A stretch of 64,000 nucleotides of DNA from Salimicrobium humidisoli (GTDB lineage: Bacteria > Bacillota > Bacilli > Bacillales > Halobacillaceae). The stretch covers positions 1 through 64,000 of the forward strand of contig NZ_NSGH01000005.1 of assembly GCF_002295105.1 (NCBI RefSeq). The letters run 5' to 3'. The position numbers and the translations under genes were made by a program. Shown here in pieces: positions 9,837-19,778 of the stretch; position 1 is the first letter of the stretch; the number at the start of each line of letters is the position of its first letter. The notes under the pieces were generated by a model. It ran no database searches, was not told the origin of the DNA, and was given only the letters and a program-made list of their open reading frames with translations.

Positions 9837-10790
9837 ATGATGCAGGAAATTTTTAAAAGGGGGCTGAAACAGGGCCTCGTTCTGACGTGGGCCCTCGGGA
9901 AGATCATTTTCCCGATCACCCTCCTCATGACTATTGTGCAGTATACGCCCGTCTTCCCGTGGCTCATGGATAAAATAGCACCGCTCCTCAGCGCGATCGG
10001 ACTCTCGGCGGAAGCTGCCGTACCGCTTGTCATCGGTAATTTCCTGAATTTATATGCCGGGATAGCAGCGATCATTTCTTTCGAGTTTACAGTGAAAGAA
10101 GTATTCATTATGGCGATTATGCTGTCGTTTTCGCATAATCTGATTCTGGAATCTGCCGTCGCCAAAAAAGTGGGGGTGAGCTGGTGGTTCGTAGTCGGCC
10201 TGCGGGTCGGGCTTGCTCTGTTCTCCGCCTGGATTATAAGCGTTTTCTGGCAGGGAGGAGCGCAACTGGCTTCTTACGGATTCGCAACTTCCGGCGGGAC
10301 GGATCCGTCCGGGACTCTCGAAATCGCCTGGCACGGGGTGACAACTGCAGTGATGGGGATCGTTCAGCTCGCGCTGATCGTTCTGCCGCTGATGATCGTG
10401 ATGCAGTACTTGCGCGAACTCGGCTGGATCAATACGTTCTCCTCCTGGATGGCTCCATTTATGAAAGTGCTCGGTATGAAACCGAACACGTCCACGACGG
10501 TTACGGCAGGACTTACGATCGGTCTTGCGTATGGAGCGGGTGTGATGATCCAGGCGGTGAAAGAAGATGGAGTTTCCAAAAAAGACATGTACCTCACAAT
10601 GATTTTTCTCGTCTCCTGTCACGCCGTAGTGGAAGATACCCTTGTATTCATTCCGCTCGGTATTCCCGTGTGGCCGCTGCTGGCTATACGTCTGGTGACG
10701 GCCATCATACTTACGGCGGCTGTCGGACTGGTGTGGAACTGGAAACTGGACAAGAAAGAGGCCACACGTCATTCTTATCAGGGAGGGTGA
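9837..10790 (+). CDS. yvoD: nucleoside-recognition (Gate) domain membrane protein YvoD
   Basis: The 317-residue polytopic membrane protein is related to nucleoside-recognition/Gate domains, the type found in SpoIIIJ-independent transport-like proteins. Two similar halves are visible (segments near 15-140 and 165-305). B. subtilis has YvoD at the same place between lgt and the acyltransferase gene. The transported or bound ligand is unknown. Translation starts at one of two adjacent ATGs shortly after lgt. Confidence 0.8.
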   Translation: MMQEIFKRGLKQGLVLTWALGKIIFPITLLMTIVQYTPVFPWLMDKIAPLLSAIGLSAEAAVPLVIGNFLNLYAGIAAIISFEFTVKEVFIMAIMLSFSHNLILESAVAKKVGVSWWFVVGLRVGLALFSAWIISVFWQGGAQLASYGFATSGGTDPSGTLEIAWHGVTTAVMGIVQLALIVLPLMIVMQYLRELGWINTFSSWMAPFMKVLGMKPNTSTTVTAGLTIGLAYGAGVMIQAVKEDGVSKKDMYLTMIFLVSCHAVVEDTLVFIPLGIPVWPLLAIRLVTAIILTAAVGLVWNWKLDKKEATRHSYQGG

Positions 10791-10793
10791 GCT

Positions 10794-11288
10794 ATGCGCC
10801 GTACAGACAGATATGTAGTAACCGGAGCGAATTCGCTGTGGCAGCTTTATAAGACCGTGCCTTTTTCGAAAGTCGCTCGAAACTTCATCGTACTGCAAAT
10901 AGCCCGCTACACTCCTTTCATCCCCTGGAAAAACTGGATGTACCGCCGTTTTCTCGGGATGGAAGTGGGGAGCAGGACGGCGTTTGCACTGAAGGCTATG
11001 CCGGATGTGATGTTTCCGGAAAAAATAACTCTCGGCGCAAACTCGATCGTCGGCTATAATACGACGATCCTTACGCATGAGTATTTGACGAAGGAGTACC
11101 GGCTCGGGGAAGTGGTCATCGGTTCGGACGTGATGATCGGAGCCAACTGTACGATACTTCCCGGGGTGACGATCGGTGACGGAGCCGTCATAGGGGCCGG
11201 GTCGCTCGTCCATAAAGATGTGGCGCCCGGAAGCGTCATGGGCGGAAATCCTCTGAAACCGCTCGGGAAAGGAGAAGGCCATGATTGA
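10794..11288 (+). CDS. yvoF: hexapeptide-repeat acyltransferase YvoF
   Basis: The 164-residue protein has left-handed beta-helix repeats in its C-terminal half (IGANCTILPGVTIGDGAVIGAGS, residues about 115-140, with HKDVAPGSVMGGNP after it). This is the pattern of O-acetyltransferases of the maltose/galactoside acetyltransferase type. The acceptor is unknown. The gene begins three bases after yvoD and overlaps glpP by eight bases, matching the B. subtilis order. Confidence 0.82.
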   Translation: MRRTDRYVVTGANSLWQLYKTVPFSKVARNFIVLQIARYTPFIPWKNWMYRRFLGMEVGSRTAFALKAMPDVMFPEKITLGANSIVGYNTTILTHEYLTKEYRLGEVVIGSDVMIGANCTILPGVTIGDGAVIGAGSLVHKDVAPGSVMGGNPLKPLGKGEGHD

Positions 11289-11826
11289 ACAACAGGTACT
11301 GCCGGCAGTACGCCGCATGAAAGATTTTGAAACTCTGCTCGAATCGGATACGGAGTACATGGTATTTCTGGAGACGAGGATCGGGCTGTTGAAAAGCATG
11401 GTCCGGGAAGCGAAGAAAAAGGGTAAAACCGTATTTATCCATGCCGATCTCGTTCAGGGACTGAAGACGGACGAATACGGAATGGAGTATCTGGGCCGGG
11501 AAATCCGTCCGGACGGCATCATCTCCACAAGATCCGGCGTCATCCAGCAGGCGAAACGGTACGGGATTACGTCGGTACAGCGGCTGTTTCTGATCGACAG
11601 CCAGGCCCTCCTTCAGAATAAAAAGCAGGTGCTGAAGACGGCCCCTGACTACATCGAACTCCTGCCGGGCATCCTCCCGGGGATGATCGCCGAAATAAAG
11701 CAGGAGCTTGAGATTCCCATCATTGCAGGAGGACTAATACGTACGGCGAGGGAAGTGGATGAAGCGCTGAGCGCAGGAGCCGTCTCGGTATCAACCTCCC
11801 AGCCTGAACTCTGGCGTTTTGCATAA
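11281..11826 (+). CDS. glpP: glycerol-3-phosphate-responsive antiterminator GlpP
   Basis: The 181-residue protein is a TIM-barrel-like RNA-binding regulator. In B. subtilis GlpP with glycerol-3-phosphate binds glp leader RNAs and prevents termination. Recognisable stretches are FIHADLVQGLKTDEYG (about 57-72), IISTRSGVIQQAKR and PGILPGMI. It is directly followed by a leader with a terminator before glpD, its expected target. glpF and glpK, which lie between them in B. subtilis, are absent from the window. Confidence 0.92.
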   Translation: MIEQQVLPAVRRMKDFETLLESDTEYMVFLETRIGLLKSMVREAKKKGKTVFIHADLVQGLKTDEYGMEYLGREIRPDGIISTRSGVIQQAKRYGITSVQRLFLIDSQALLQNKKQVLKTAPDYIELLPGILPGMIAEIKQELEIPIIAGGLIRTAREVDEALSAGAVSVSTSQPELWRFA

Positions 11827-11829
11827 CGG

Positions 11830-11859
11830 TTGCTTTTCCGGAGAAACATCTGCTACAAT
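11830..11859 (+). promoter_or_regulatory. glpD promoter
   Basis: TTGCTT (11830-11835) and TACAAT (11854-11859) are separated by 18 bases. They lie just after the glpP stop, so glpD has its own promoter in front of the leader terminator. Confidence 0.55.
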
Positions 11860-11891
11860 GAACGTAAGTTAATAAATGGTCGGAGTGCAGG

Positions 11892-11944
11892 AGAGACCGC
11901 AGAACTTTACGCCCGGCGTAAAGTTGTCTGTGGTCTCTTTTTTT
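11892..11944 (+). terminator. glpD leader attenuator, presumed GlpP target
   Basis: A long hairpin is formed by 11892-11903 with 11927-11938 (one G-T wobble) and an inner stem 11903-11911 with 11917-11925. Seven T residues follow. It sits about 30 bases after the -10 and 100 bases before glpD. An inverted repeat with a T-run in this place is the structure on which GlpP acts in B. subtilis, so regulated readthrough is inferred. Confidence 0.8.
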
Positions 11945-12045
11945 GTGGGCAGAAAAAATTCCTTTACCGCTCCTCTGCATAACTTCCGGTTTATTAGGGA
12001 ATACACGTATCAGACAATGATAGCGAAGGAAAGGGGTATAATTAC

Positions 12046-13710
12046 ATGAGTTTTTCCAGTTATGAACGTAAAGAACAGTTCCGTAAACTTACAGAAGAAC
12101 AGTGGGATGTATTAGTGATCGGCGGAGGTATCACCGGAGCCGGTATCGCTCTTGATGCTTCGAGTCGCGGTATGAACACGGCTCTTGTTGAAATGCAGGA
12201 TTATGCAGCGGGTACATCTTCCCGTTCCACGAAACTTGTCCACGGGGGACTGCGTTACCTGAAGCAGTTCGAAGTGAAAATGGTGGCGGAAGTAGGGAAA
12301 GAACGTGAAATCGTTTATGAAAACGGCCCTCACGTAACAACTCCCGAGTGGATGATGCTTCCATTTTACAAAGAAGGTAACTTCGGTCCGTACTCCACGA
12401 ACCTCGGACTGATGGTCTATGACTTTCTTGCAGGAGTGAAAAAGGCGGAGCGCCGCCGTATGTTCTCCCCTGAAGAAGCGATGGAGAGAGAACCGCTTGT
12501 AAACGGTGAGAACCTGAAAGGTGCAGGTTTCTACGTGGAATATAAGACGGATGACGCCCGCCTGACGCTGGACGTTATGAAAAAAGCGGAAGAATTCGGA
12601 GCTACGGCTGCGAACTATGCGAAAGTGACCGATTTCATCTACGAAAACGGCAAAGTGACCGGAGCCGTCGTGGAAGATACGATCACCGGCGATACGTATC
12701 AGGTGAAAGCGAAGAAAATCATCAACGCCGGAGGCCCGTGGGTCGACACGCTGCGTGAAAAAGACGGCTCGAAGAAAGGGAAATCGCTGAGACTGACGAA
12801 AGGGATCCATCTCGTTTTCGATCAGAGCACGTTCCCGCTCCACCAGGCCATTTATTTCGATAGCCCGGACGGCCGTATGATTTTCGCTATACCGCGCGAC
12901 GGTAAAGCCTATATCGGAACGACCGATACGGTATACGAAGGAGATATCGCCCATCCGACGATGACAGTCGAGGACCGGGATTATCTTCTGCGGGCGCTGA
13001 AGAGCATGTTCCCTCACGTAAACGTAACAAAAGACGATGTGGAATCCAGCTGGGCCGGTCTGCGTCCGCTGATTTATGAAGAAGGGAAAGATCCTTCCGA
13101 GATTTCCAGAAAAGACGAAATCTTCGTTTCTGATTCCGGACTCATTTCCATGGCCGGCGGTAAACTGACCGGGTACCGTAAGATGGCGGAAGACGCTGTG
13201 AATCTTATCCGTGATCAGCTGGCGGAAGACTACGGTGTCTACTTTGGAGATACCGACACAGTCCACATTCCGGTTTCCGGCGGGGAAGTCGGAGGTTCCG
13301 AAGGTTTCGAGAAATTCCAATACGAAAAAGTGATCGAGGGTGTGAAACTCGGTCTTGAAAAAGAGGAAGCGGAGAGACTTGTAAGTTTCTACGGTGCCAA
13401 CGTGGACAAACTTTATGCTCTGTATGAAGAGAACAAAGTGAAAGCAGGGGAAGAGGAGATCGATCCGGTCGTATTCACTCAGCTTATCTACGCTTTGAAG
13501 GAAGAACAGACGTACAAACCGGTAGATTTCTTCATCCGCCGGACCGGTGCCCTATTCTTCAACATCAACTTCGTGCGCGAGCACAAAGATAACGTAATCC
13601 GCTATATGGCGAAAGAACTTGAATGGACAGAGGATCAGACGAACGAATATAAAGAAGAACTGGAACAGCTGCTTATAGAAGCGGTGACGCCGGTGGAGTA
13701 TGCACGATAA
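12046..13710 (+). CDS. glpD: aerobic glycerol-3-phosphate dehydrogenase
   Basis: GlpD is a membrane-associated flavoprotein that oxidises glycerol-3-phosphate to dihydroxyacetone phosphate and passes electrons to quinone. Its 554 residues fit the family. The FAD-binding motif GGGITGAGIALDA is near 26-38. SSRSTKLVHGGLRYLKQFE (about 65-83) and the C-terminal helical domain are typical. ATG follows AAAGGGG. It is monocistronic, with a promoter, attenuator and terminator of its own. Confidence 0.96.
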   Translation: MSFSSYERKEQFRKLTEEQWDVLVIGGGITGAGIALDASSRGMNTALVEMQDYAAGTSSRSTKLVHGGLRYLKQFEVKMVAEVGKEREIVYENGPHVTTPEWMMLPFYKEGNFGPYSTNLGLMVYDFLAGVKKAERRRMFSPEEAMEREPLVNGENLKGAGFYVEYKTDDARLTLDVMKKAEEFGATAANYAKVTDFIYENGKVTGAVVEDTITGDTYQVKAKKIINAGGPWVDTLREKDGSKKGKSLRLTKGIHLVFDQSTFPLHQAIYFDSPDGRMIFAIPRDGKAYIGTTDTVYEGDIAHPTMTVEDRDYLLRALKSMFPHVNVTKDDVESSWAGLRPLIYEEGKDPSEISRKDEIFVSDSGLISMAGGKLTGYRKMAEDAVNLIRDQLAEDYGVYFGDTDTVHIPVSGGEVGGSEGFEKFQYEKVIEGVKLGLEKEEAERLVSFYGANVDKLYALYEENKVKAGEEEIDPVVFTQLIYALKEEQTYKPVDFFIRRTGALFFNINFVREHKDNVIRYMAKELEWTEDQTNEYKEELEQLLIEAVTPVEYAR

Positions 13711-13720
13711 CAGGAATGGA

Positions 13721-13755
13721 CCTGCAGAGATATTATATCTTCTGCAGGTTTTTTT
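13721..13755 (+). terminator. terminator after glpD
   Basis: CCTGCAGA (13721-13728) pairs with TCTGCAGG (13741-13748), followed by seven T residues. Confidence 0.85.
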
Positions 13756-13793
13756 GTGCCGGAAGAGTCTTAGCTTTTTGCCGGAATTTTCTC

Positions 13794-13799
13794 TATAAT
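13794..13799 (+). promoter_or_regulatory. -10 box before the unknown membrane protein
   Basis: A consensus TATAAT lies 24 bases before the ATG at 13823. The -35 region is not convincing. Confidence 0.4.
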
Positions 13800-13822
13800 G
13801 AAAGAAGAAAGGGGATGAGGGA

Positions 13823-14635
13823 ATGGATTCGGTGGAAAGTCTCATTAAAAAAGAAGGAAGAAATCAGTGCCTGAGCGGGATCGCTCTCATGCTGGCCGGA
13901 GCCGGCATGCTCATGTTTTTTCTCATCGGTGAAGGAGGGATGGGGCTGATACTGATCTATGGAATTCCTGCTCTCGGTGTCGGTCTTTATTTCTTTCAGG
14001 CCGGATGGAAAGATCTCACGAAGATCGGCGGGTCAGCCGAACTGAAGAGGACGGGGGAACGTGCAGCATTTCCTGAAGTTCCGCGAACGATGTACCTCGG
14101 AACCGGGGAAGGAAGAGACGGCCGTTTTTACGATATGGAGGGAAACGCCATGGGGGACATTACAGAGAAAAAGACGACGATGAGCCGCACGGCCGGGCTG
14201 CTGTCACTTTCCTCGGCATCGGCCAGTCTTCCTTTACCCCGGGTGTACCAGGTGAGAGAAGATGGAGAAGTCCTTTACGAGGTGGAAAGGAAAGGATTTT
14301 CCCTTCGTCCGAAAGCTTACGTTAAAGGCAGCGAAGATACATACGTCGGACTGATGAAAGCGAAGAAAGATAAAGAGAGTAAACAGATGGTTTTTTCCTA
14401 TCAGAAGAAAGATGAAACACTCTACTATACCTCGGGAGACCCTTATATCGGAAAATATTACATAAAAGACAGCCGGGACAGGACGCTTCTTACGCTGAAA
14501 AATGGTGCGATACCTGTAGGAGCTCCGGATAAACTGCAGCGGATGCACGGTTCTGTGATCGAATGGGAAACGACGGAAAACATTCCCTATACGCTGCTCT
14601 TATTCATTTTTTTCCTGTCGCACACGGAACAGTAA
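13823..14635 (+). CDS. unknown membrane-anchored protein, possible tubby-like domain
   Basis: I do not recognise this 270-residue protein with confidence. Residues about 16-36 and 40-58 are two hydrophobic helices, and a short hydrophobic stretch lies at the C-terminus (LLLFIFFLS). Between them is a beta-rich region with alternating phrases (VYQVREDGEVLYEVERKG, SYQKKDETLYYTSGD, YYIKDSRDRTLLTL). This faintly resembles LURP-one/tubby C-terminal-like domains that bind membranes. That is only an impression. ATG follows AAAGGGGATG. It lies alone between glpD and the his operon. Confidence 0.6.
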   Translation: MDSVESLIKKEGRNQCLSGIALMLAGAGMLMFFLIGEGGMGLILIYGIPALGVGLYFFQAGWKDLTKIGGSAELKRTGERAAFPEVPRTMYLGTGEGRDGRFYDMEGNAMGDITEKKTTMSRTAGLLSLSSASASLPLPRVYQVREDGEVLYEVERKGFSLRPKAYVKGSEDTYVGLMKAKKDKESKQMVFSYQKKDETLYYTSGDPYIGKYYIKDSRDRTLLTLKNGAIPVGAPDKLQRMHGSVIEWETTENIPYTLLLFIFFLSHTEQ

Positions 14636-14642
14636 CTATGGA

Positions 14643-14684
14643 TTGACGCTATATCTTTATTTTGTTAGCATATTAGCATACTAA
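14643..14684 (+). promoter_or_regulatory. his operon promoter and possible operator
   Basis: TTGACG (14643-14648) is followed after 17 bases by TAGCAT (14666-14671). The octamer TTAGCATA occurs twice in tandem (14665-14672, 14673-14680), and the second copy opens the near-palindrome TTAGCATACTAA. It overlaps the -10 and may be a repressor site. In Firmicutes TrpR-family HisR/YerC proteins control his operons, but I cannot confirm that this is their motif. No T-box was seen. Confidence 0.45.
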
Positions 14685-14708
14685 AGGATGAACGGGAGGA
14701 CGGGCACG

Positions 14709-15890
14709 ATGACGAAGAAACTCATGTTTGAGAAACCCCTGGGAATGCGCGACACGCTTCCTTTTTTCCATAATAAAAAAGAGCACGTAAGAAAAAATAT
14801 GGCACAGGTCATCGAATCGCACGGTTATCAGTTCATGGATACACCTCTCGTGGAGTATCACGAAACTGTCGGGAAGATGAGCGCCACTCATGATACGCAC
14901 CTGTTCAAACTTCTGGATCAGCAGGGGCACACTCTCGTCCTGCGTCCGGATATGACGGCGCCGATTGCACGGGTAGCGGCATCACAGCTGAAAAAAGAAG
15001 GGTTTCCGCTCAGGCTCGCCTACGACGGTTCCGTATTCCGTGCCCAGCAGTCGGAAGCAGGCAAACCCGCTCAGTTTGAACAGGTCGGAACGGAACTGAT
15101 CGGCGACCATTCTTCATATGGAGATGCCGAGGTGATCGCTCTATTGATCGATTCCCTGAAACAGACGGGGCTCGAGGAGTTCGTGATCACTGTCGGTCAC
15201 ATCGGTTACGTCCGTTCTCTTTTTGAAGAACTTCTTCCCGGGGATCAGGACGCGGTGGCTGCGCTGCTTTCCTATCTGCACCGTAAAAACTACGTCGGAT
15301 ACGAAAAATATGTCCGGTCGCTCGGAGTATCGCAGGAAGCGAAAGATAACCTGAACGCTCTGCTTCGACTGCGCGGCGGAGAGGGAGTGTTCGAAGAGGC
15401 AAGAGCCCTATCCAAAGGACAGGCGGGTCTGAAGGCGATGAATGACCTTAAACAGCTCTACCGGACGCTTCAGGAGTATGAAGTGGCATCATTCGTACAG
15501 TTCGATCTGAATCTGATCAGCCACATGGATTACTACACGGGTATTCTGTTCGAAGGGTACGCTCCGAACGTCGGCGCTCTTCTCTGCAACGGCGGAAGAT
15601 ACGACACTCTGCTGCCGTCGTTTGAACTGAATGCTTCCGCGACCGGATTCGCCGTACACGTGGAACGACTCGTCGAAGCGCTGGACGGGGCATCGGATAC
15701 GAAGGAAGGTCCGCTATGCCTTCTTGTCGATGACGCTACATTCAAAGCGGGACTTCAGGAAGCGGCACGTCTGCGGCAACAGGGAGAACAGGTGGTTATC
15801 CAGCATATCGACCAGGTCGCGGATGTGGAGAAATTTTCTCTGAAATTCAAAACAGCTAGAGAGATGTATAAGGAAGGGGGCGACAGGTGA
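14709..15890 (+). CDS. hisZ: ATP phosphoribosyltransferase regulatory subunit HisZ
   Basis: HisZ resembles the catalytic core of histidyl-tRNA synthetase but lacks its activity. It forms a hetero-octamer with short-form HisG for the first step of histidine synthesis. Class II synthetase-like features include [15 protein letters not shown] (motif 2-like) and [13 protein letters not shown] chose ATG at 14709, nine bases after GGGAGG, giving 393 residues. The in-frame ATG at 14688 has no ribosome binding site. It is the first gene of an eight-gene his operon. Confidence 0.93.
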   Translation: MTKKLMFEKPLGMRDTLPFFHNKKEHVRKNMAQVIESHGYQFMDTPLVEYHETVGKMSATHDTHLFKLLDQQGHTLVLRPDMTAPIARVAASQLKKEGFPLRLAYDGSVFRAQQSEAGKPAQFEQVGTELIGDHSSYGDAEVIALLIDSLKQTGLEEFVITVGHIGYVRSLFEELLPGDQDAVAALLSYLHRKNYVGYEKYVRSLGVSQEAKDNLNALLRLRGGEGVFEEARALSKGQAGLKAMNDLKQLYRTLQEYEVASFVQFDLNLISHMDYYTGILFEGYAPNVGALLCNGGRYDTLLPSFELNASATGFAVHVERLVEALDGASDTKEGPLCLLVDDATFKAGLQEAARLRQQGEQVVIQHIDQVADVEKFSLKFKTAREMYKEGGDR

Positions 15891-16525
15891 TGACGAAACC
15901 GTTGACGATCGCTATGCCGAAAGGCCGTATATTCGAAGAGGCAGCCGGGCTGATGCAGCAGGCGGGGTATGACATAGGTGCCGGGGCCGAAGAATCAAGG
16001 AAACTGATTCTCGAATTTCCGGAGCAGAATATCAACGTAATGATGGCTAAACCGATGGACGTCGTAACTTACGTGGAGTACGGAGCGGCCGATATCGGAA
16101 TCGCCGGCAAAGACGTTCTTCTTGAACAGGACCGGGACGTCTACGAAGTGCTCGATCTTAAGATCAGTCCCTGCTACATTGCGGTGGCCGGGCTTCCGGA
16201 CCAGCCGCTCAGCCGGATTGCGCCGAAAATCGCCACGAAATATCCGAAAGTCGCATCCGACTATTACCGCGAGCAGGGAGAGCAGATCGAAATCATCCCT
16301 CTGAACGGATCGATTGAACTCGCACCCCTGATCGGTCTCAGTGACCGGATCGTCGACATCGTTTCCACCGGCCGCACTTTGAAGGAAAACGGGCTCGTGG
16401 AATATGAAAAAATCACCGAAATCACTTCCCGTCTTATCGTGAATCCGGTAAGCTACCGGACGAAAAGTGAGCGGATCGACCCGCTGATCGAGAAGATGGG
16501 CGAACAGGTAGGAGTGAATTCATGA
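15890..16525 (+). CDS. hisG: ATP phosphoribosyltransferase catalytic subunit, short form
   Basis: HisG condenses ATP with PRPP to start histidine synthesis. At 211 residues it is the short form that needs HisZ, which lies directly upstream. Visible landmarks are [11 protein letters not shown] near the N-terminus and the PRPP-binding loop [14 protein letters not shown] (about 160-173). The ATG overlaps the hisZ stop by one base (TGATG). A GTG one codon earlier is possible. Confidence 0.95.
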   Translation: MTKPLTIAMPKGRIFEEAAGLMQQAGYDIGAGAEESRKLILEFPEQNINVMMAKPMDVVTYVEYGAADIGIAGKDVLLEQDRDVYEVLDLKISPCYIAVAGLPDQPLSRIAPKIATKYPKVASDYYREQGEQIEIIPLNGSIELAPLIGLSDRIVDIVSTGRTLKENGLVEYEKITEITSRLIVNPVSYRTKSERIDPLIEKMGEQVGVNS

Positions 16526-17799
16526 GAAGACTGACGAGAGAAGACATAAGAAAATGGAAGACGTCGCGCCAGGAGGATACGTCGGACATCCAGGGGAAAG
16601 TCAGTGACATCGTAAGTGACGTACGTAAACGGGGAGACGCGGCTGTAAAGGAATATACGGAGAGATTCGACGGTATTTCCTTATCCCATTTCCGGGTGAC
16701 GCGTGAGGAGATAAGTGACGCTTATGAATCGTTGAGCGGTAAATATCTGGATATTATTCAGGAAGCGGCCGGGAATATTCGCCGTTTTCATGAAAAACAG
16801 CTGCCTGCTTCGTGGTTTGATACATCAAAAGACGGTTCGATGCTTGGCCAGAAATACTCCCCCATCGACAAAGCCGGTGTCTACGTGCCGGGAGGGACCG
16901 CGGCCTACCCTTCTTCGGTCATGATGAACATTATTCCGGCACAGGTGGCCGGGGTGGAACGGATAGCCATGGTTACTCCGCCCGGAGAGAACGGGCAGGT
17001 GCCGATCGGAGTACTTGCGACGGCCCAGATTCTCGGGGTAACAGAAATATACAAAATAGGGGGAGCACAGGCGATTGCCGCTCTTGCCTACGGGACGGAA
17101 ACGATTCCTGCGGTGGATAAAATAACCGGACCCGGTAACATGTTCGTCGCTCTTGCCAAAAAGCAGGTGTTCGGCGACGTGGACATCGATATGATCGCCG
17201 GACCGAGCGAAATAGCCGTTCTCTGTGATCATACGGCCCGCGCCGGAGAAGTGGCGGCGGATCTGCTGTCGCAGGCGGAGCATGATGAAAGATCTTCAGC
17301 GGTATGCATCACTACGTCGCGTCAGCTGGCGGATGACGTGGACAGAGAAGTGAAAGAGCAGCTGAAACAGCTCCCGAGAAAGAATATAGCAGAAGCGAGC
17401 ATCAACTTTTTTGGCGGTACAGTCGTCGTGGACACGATGGAAGAGGCCGTGGATACGGTGAATGAGTTCGCTCCCGAGCATCTGGAAGTGATGACGGAGA
17501 ACCCTTATGAACAGCTCGGTGCCATCAGGCATGCCGGCGCTATTTTTCTCGGTCCGTACAGTTCGGAACCTGTCGGCGACTACTTCGCAGGACCCAACCA
17601 CGTCCTGCCGACGAGCGGCACGGCCCGGTTCTCAAGTCCGCTGAACGTACATGACTTCATGAAGAAATCGAGTGTCATTTCCTACAGCGCAGCTGCGTGG
17701 CACAGGAATGTCGATAAAATTGCAAGTTTTGCCCGGCTCGAAGATCTCGAAGGGCACGCCCGGGCGGTGGAGAAAAGAAAGGAGCGATTTGATGACTAG
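16522..17799 (+). CDS. hisD: histidinol dehydrogenase
   Basis: HisD is a zinc- and NAD-dependent enzyme that oxidises histidinol to histidine in two steps. The 425 residues are normal. Characteristic segments are [36 protein letters not shown], the zinc-ligand region [13 protein letters not shown] and FAPEHLEVM. The ATG overlaps the hisG stop by four bases (ATGA). Confidence 0.96.
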   Translation: MRRLTREDIRKWKTSRQEDTSDIQGKVSDIVSDVRKRGDAAVKEYTERFDGISLSHFRVTREEISDAYESLSGKYLDIIQEAAGNIRRFHEKQLPASWFDTSKDGSMLGQKYSPIDKAGVYVPGGTAAYPSSVMMNIIPAQVAGVERIAMVTPPGENGQVPIGVLATAQILGVTEIYKIGGAQAIAALAYGTETIPAVDKITGPGNMFVALAKKQVFGDVDIDMIAGPSEIAVLCDHTARAGEVAADLLSQAEHDERSSAVCITTSRQLADDVDREVKEQLKQLPRKNIAEASINFFGGTVVVDTMEEAVDTVNEFAPEHLEVMTENPYEQLGAIRHAGAIFLGPYSSEPVGDYFAGPNHVLPTSGTARFSSPLNVHDFMKKSSVISYSAAAWHRNVDKIASFARLEDLEGHARAVEKRKERFDD

Positions 17800-18382
17800 A
17801 TCGGGGAGCGTAACGAGAAAGACGAGAGAGACGGAGATCGACCTGAAGCTTGAGGTGGACGGAGAGGGCGAAGCGGACCTGGACGTACAGGTACCTTTTC
17901 TTTCCCATATGCTGGAGCTGTTCACGAAACACGGACTGTTCAATATGACACTCACCGGTAAGGGGGATGTGGAAGTGGATGACCATCACCTTACGGAAGA
18001 TATAGGCATCTGCCTCGGCCAGGCGCTCCATCAGGCTATCGGTGATAAGCACGGTATGAAGCGGTACGGATCGATGATGCTTCCGATGGATGAAGCGCTT
18101 GTCACGGTAGCCGTCGATATGTCGGACCGGCCTCATCTCGAGTGGCACGCGGACATCCCTTCTCAGAAAATCGGAACGTTCGATACGGAAAATGTTCACG
18201 AATTTTTCTGGAAACTGGCTCTGGAAGCGAGAATGAACTTACACATCATCGTCCACCACGGTCATAATTCCCACCATATCGTCGAGGCTATGTTCAAGGC
18301 GCTCGGCCGGGCTCTTGACGAAGCGACCCGGGTCGACCCCAGGGTCAAAGGGGTGCCGAGTACGAAAGGAAGTCTGTCATGA
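17792..18382 (+). CDS. hisB: imidazoleglycerol-phosphate dehydratase
   Basis: HisB is the monofunctional, Mn-dependent dehydratase of histidine synthesis. The 196-residue length is usual for Bacillales, with no phosphatase fusion. The metal-binding histidine motifs HHLTEDIG and HHGHNSHHIVE are seen. Start at ATG 17792 follows AAAGGAG and overlaps the hisD end by eight bases. Longer in-frame readings run through hisD and lack a ribosome binding site. Confidence 0.95.
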   Translation: MTRSGSVTRKTRETEIDLKLEVDGEGEADLDVQVPFLSHMLELFTKHGLFNMTLTGKGDVEVDDHHLTEDIGICLGQALHQAIGDKHGMKRYGSMMLPMDEALVTVAVDMSDRPHLEWHADIPSQKIGTFDTENVHEFFWKLALEARMNLHIIVHHGHNSHHIVEAMFKALGRALDEATRVDPRVKGVPSTKGSLS

Positions 18383-19023
18383 TCGGAATCATCGATTACG
18401 GAATGGGGAATCTTTTCAGCGTATCAAAAGCACTGGAACGCCTGGATGTGGAGTACTGCATAGGAGACAGGCCGGAGCAGCTTGAGCATGCGGACGGACT
18501 TATACTGCCGGGTGTCGGTGCTTTTCCGGATGCGATGAAAGCTCTCGGAGAGCACGGTTTCCGCCGGTTCATATTAGAAAAAATCGACCGGGGCGTACCG
18601 TTTTACGGAATCTGCCTCGGGATGCAGCTGCTGTTCGAAAGCAGCGAAGAAGGCGGCTTCACGGAAGGACTGGGAGTTTTCGAAGGAACGATCAAGCGCT
18701 TCCGGGGCGTGACGGATGCAGGGAAGAAGTATAAGGTGCCTCATATGGGGTGGAACCGGCTGACACTTCATCACCCCGGCCACTTCGTACTTGAAAATGT
18801 CGGAGAGGAATACGTCTATTTCGTTCATTCCTACGTAGTGGAGACGGAGGATGAAGACGTTCTGCTGGCTTCCGCCGATTATCACCGGGAGGTACCGGCC
18901 ATCATCGGGCGCGGCAATGTCGTGGCCAGTCAATTTCATCCGGAGAAAAGCGGCAGGGCCGGAATCCAGCTGCTGGAGAATTTCTGCAGCAAAGTGGAGA
19001 ACCGGAACGTCACCCGCAGATAA
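18379..19023 (+). CDS. hisH: imidazole glycerol phosphate synthase, glutaminase subunit
   Basis: HisH releases ammonia from glutamine and channels it to HisF. The catalytic cysteine is in GICLGMQLL (about residues 77-85), and the His-Glu pair is in SQFHPEKSG near the C-terminus. The oxyanion region [10 protein letters not shown] is also present. There are 214 residues. ATG overlaps the hisB stop by four bases. Confidence 0.96.
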   Translation: MIGIIDYGMGNLFSVSKALERLDVEYCIGDRPEQLEHADGLILPGVGAFPDAMKALGEHGFRRFILEKIDRGVPFYGICLGMQLLFESSEEGGFTEGLGVFEGTIKRFRGVTDAGKKYKVPHMGWNRLTLHHPGHFVLENVGEEYVYFVHSYVVETEDEDVLLASADYHREVPAIIGRGNVVASQFHPEKSGRAGIQLLENFCSKVENRNVTRR

Positions 19024-19055
19024 GCGGTAATTATACAGGGAGAGCAGGTGGAAAT

Positions 19056-19778
19056 ATGAGTTTTACCATTTATCCTGCGATTGATATGCGCAACGGCAAA
19101 TGCGTACGTCTCGAGCAGGGAGACTTCAGCAGAGAAACGATTTATGGCGACAGCCCGTTCGACGTCGCCCGCGATTTTTCGGAAAAAGGGGCTTCCTGGA
19201 TACATATGGTGGATCTGGACGGCGCGAAAGAAGGGTCGAGGAAAAATGCCCGGGACGTCATCCGTGCAGCCGGGGAGCTGGACAGCCGGATTCAGGTCGG
19301 CGGCGGTATCCGTTCCATGGAAGATGCAGCCTTTTATCTTGATGCCGGCGTGGACCGGGTCATCATCGGCTCGCTCGCTGTGAAAGATCCGGAGCTGACG
19401 AAAGAACTTCTCCGTACGTACGGCTCCCGCATCGTCATCGGACTTGATGCAAAGGACGGGTACGTCGCGACGGAAGGATGGCTTGAAACCTCGGAGATCA
19501 GGGCGGCGGACATTGGCCGGGAGTTGCAGAAATCGGGTGCTGCGACTTTCATCTATACGGACATTGCGCGTGACGGCATGCTCGCCGGTCCGAATACGGA
19601 GGAAATAGCGGCACTCGCTAAAGAGACGGGCGCCGAAGTGATCGCCTCGGGCGGCATTCAGGGGCTTGCGGATATACGGGAGCTGAAGAATCACGAAAAT
19701 ATCAGCGGTACGATTATCGGGAAGGCTCTTTATACCGGACGCTTCACACTTACGGAAGCGCTGAAGGAGGAAGTGTAA
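19056..19778 (+). CDS. hisA: ProFAR isomerase HisA
   Basis: HisA is a (beta-alpha)8-barrel that isomerises ProFAR to PRFAR. The catalytic Asp residues are in [14 protein letters not shown] (N-terminus) and [14 protein letters not shown]. Phosphate-binding loops are GGGIRS and ASGGIQG. There are 240 residues. It lies 32 bases after hisH behind GGGAGAGCAGG. Confidence 0.95.
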   Translation: MSFTIYPAIDMRNGKCVRLEQGDFSRETIYGDSPFDVARDFSEKGASWIHMVDLDGAKEGSRKNARDVIRAAGELDSRIQVGGGIRSMEDAAFYLDAGVDRVIIGSLAVKDPELTKELLRTYGSRIVIGLDAKDGYVATEGWLETSEIRAADIGRELQKSGAATFIYTDIARDGMLAGPNTEEIAALAKETGAEVIASGGIQGLADIRELKNHENISGTIIGKALYTGRFTLTEALKEEV

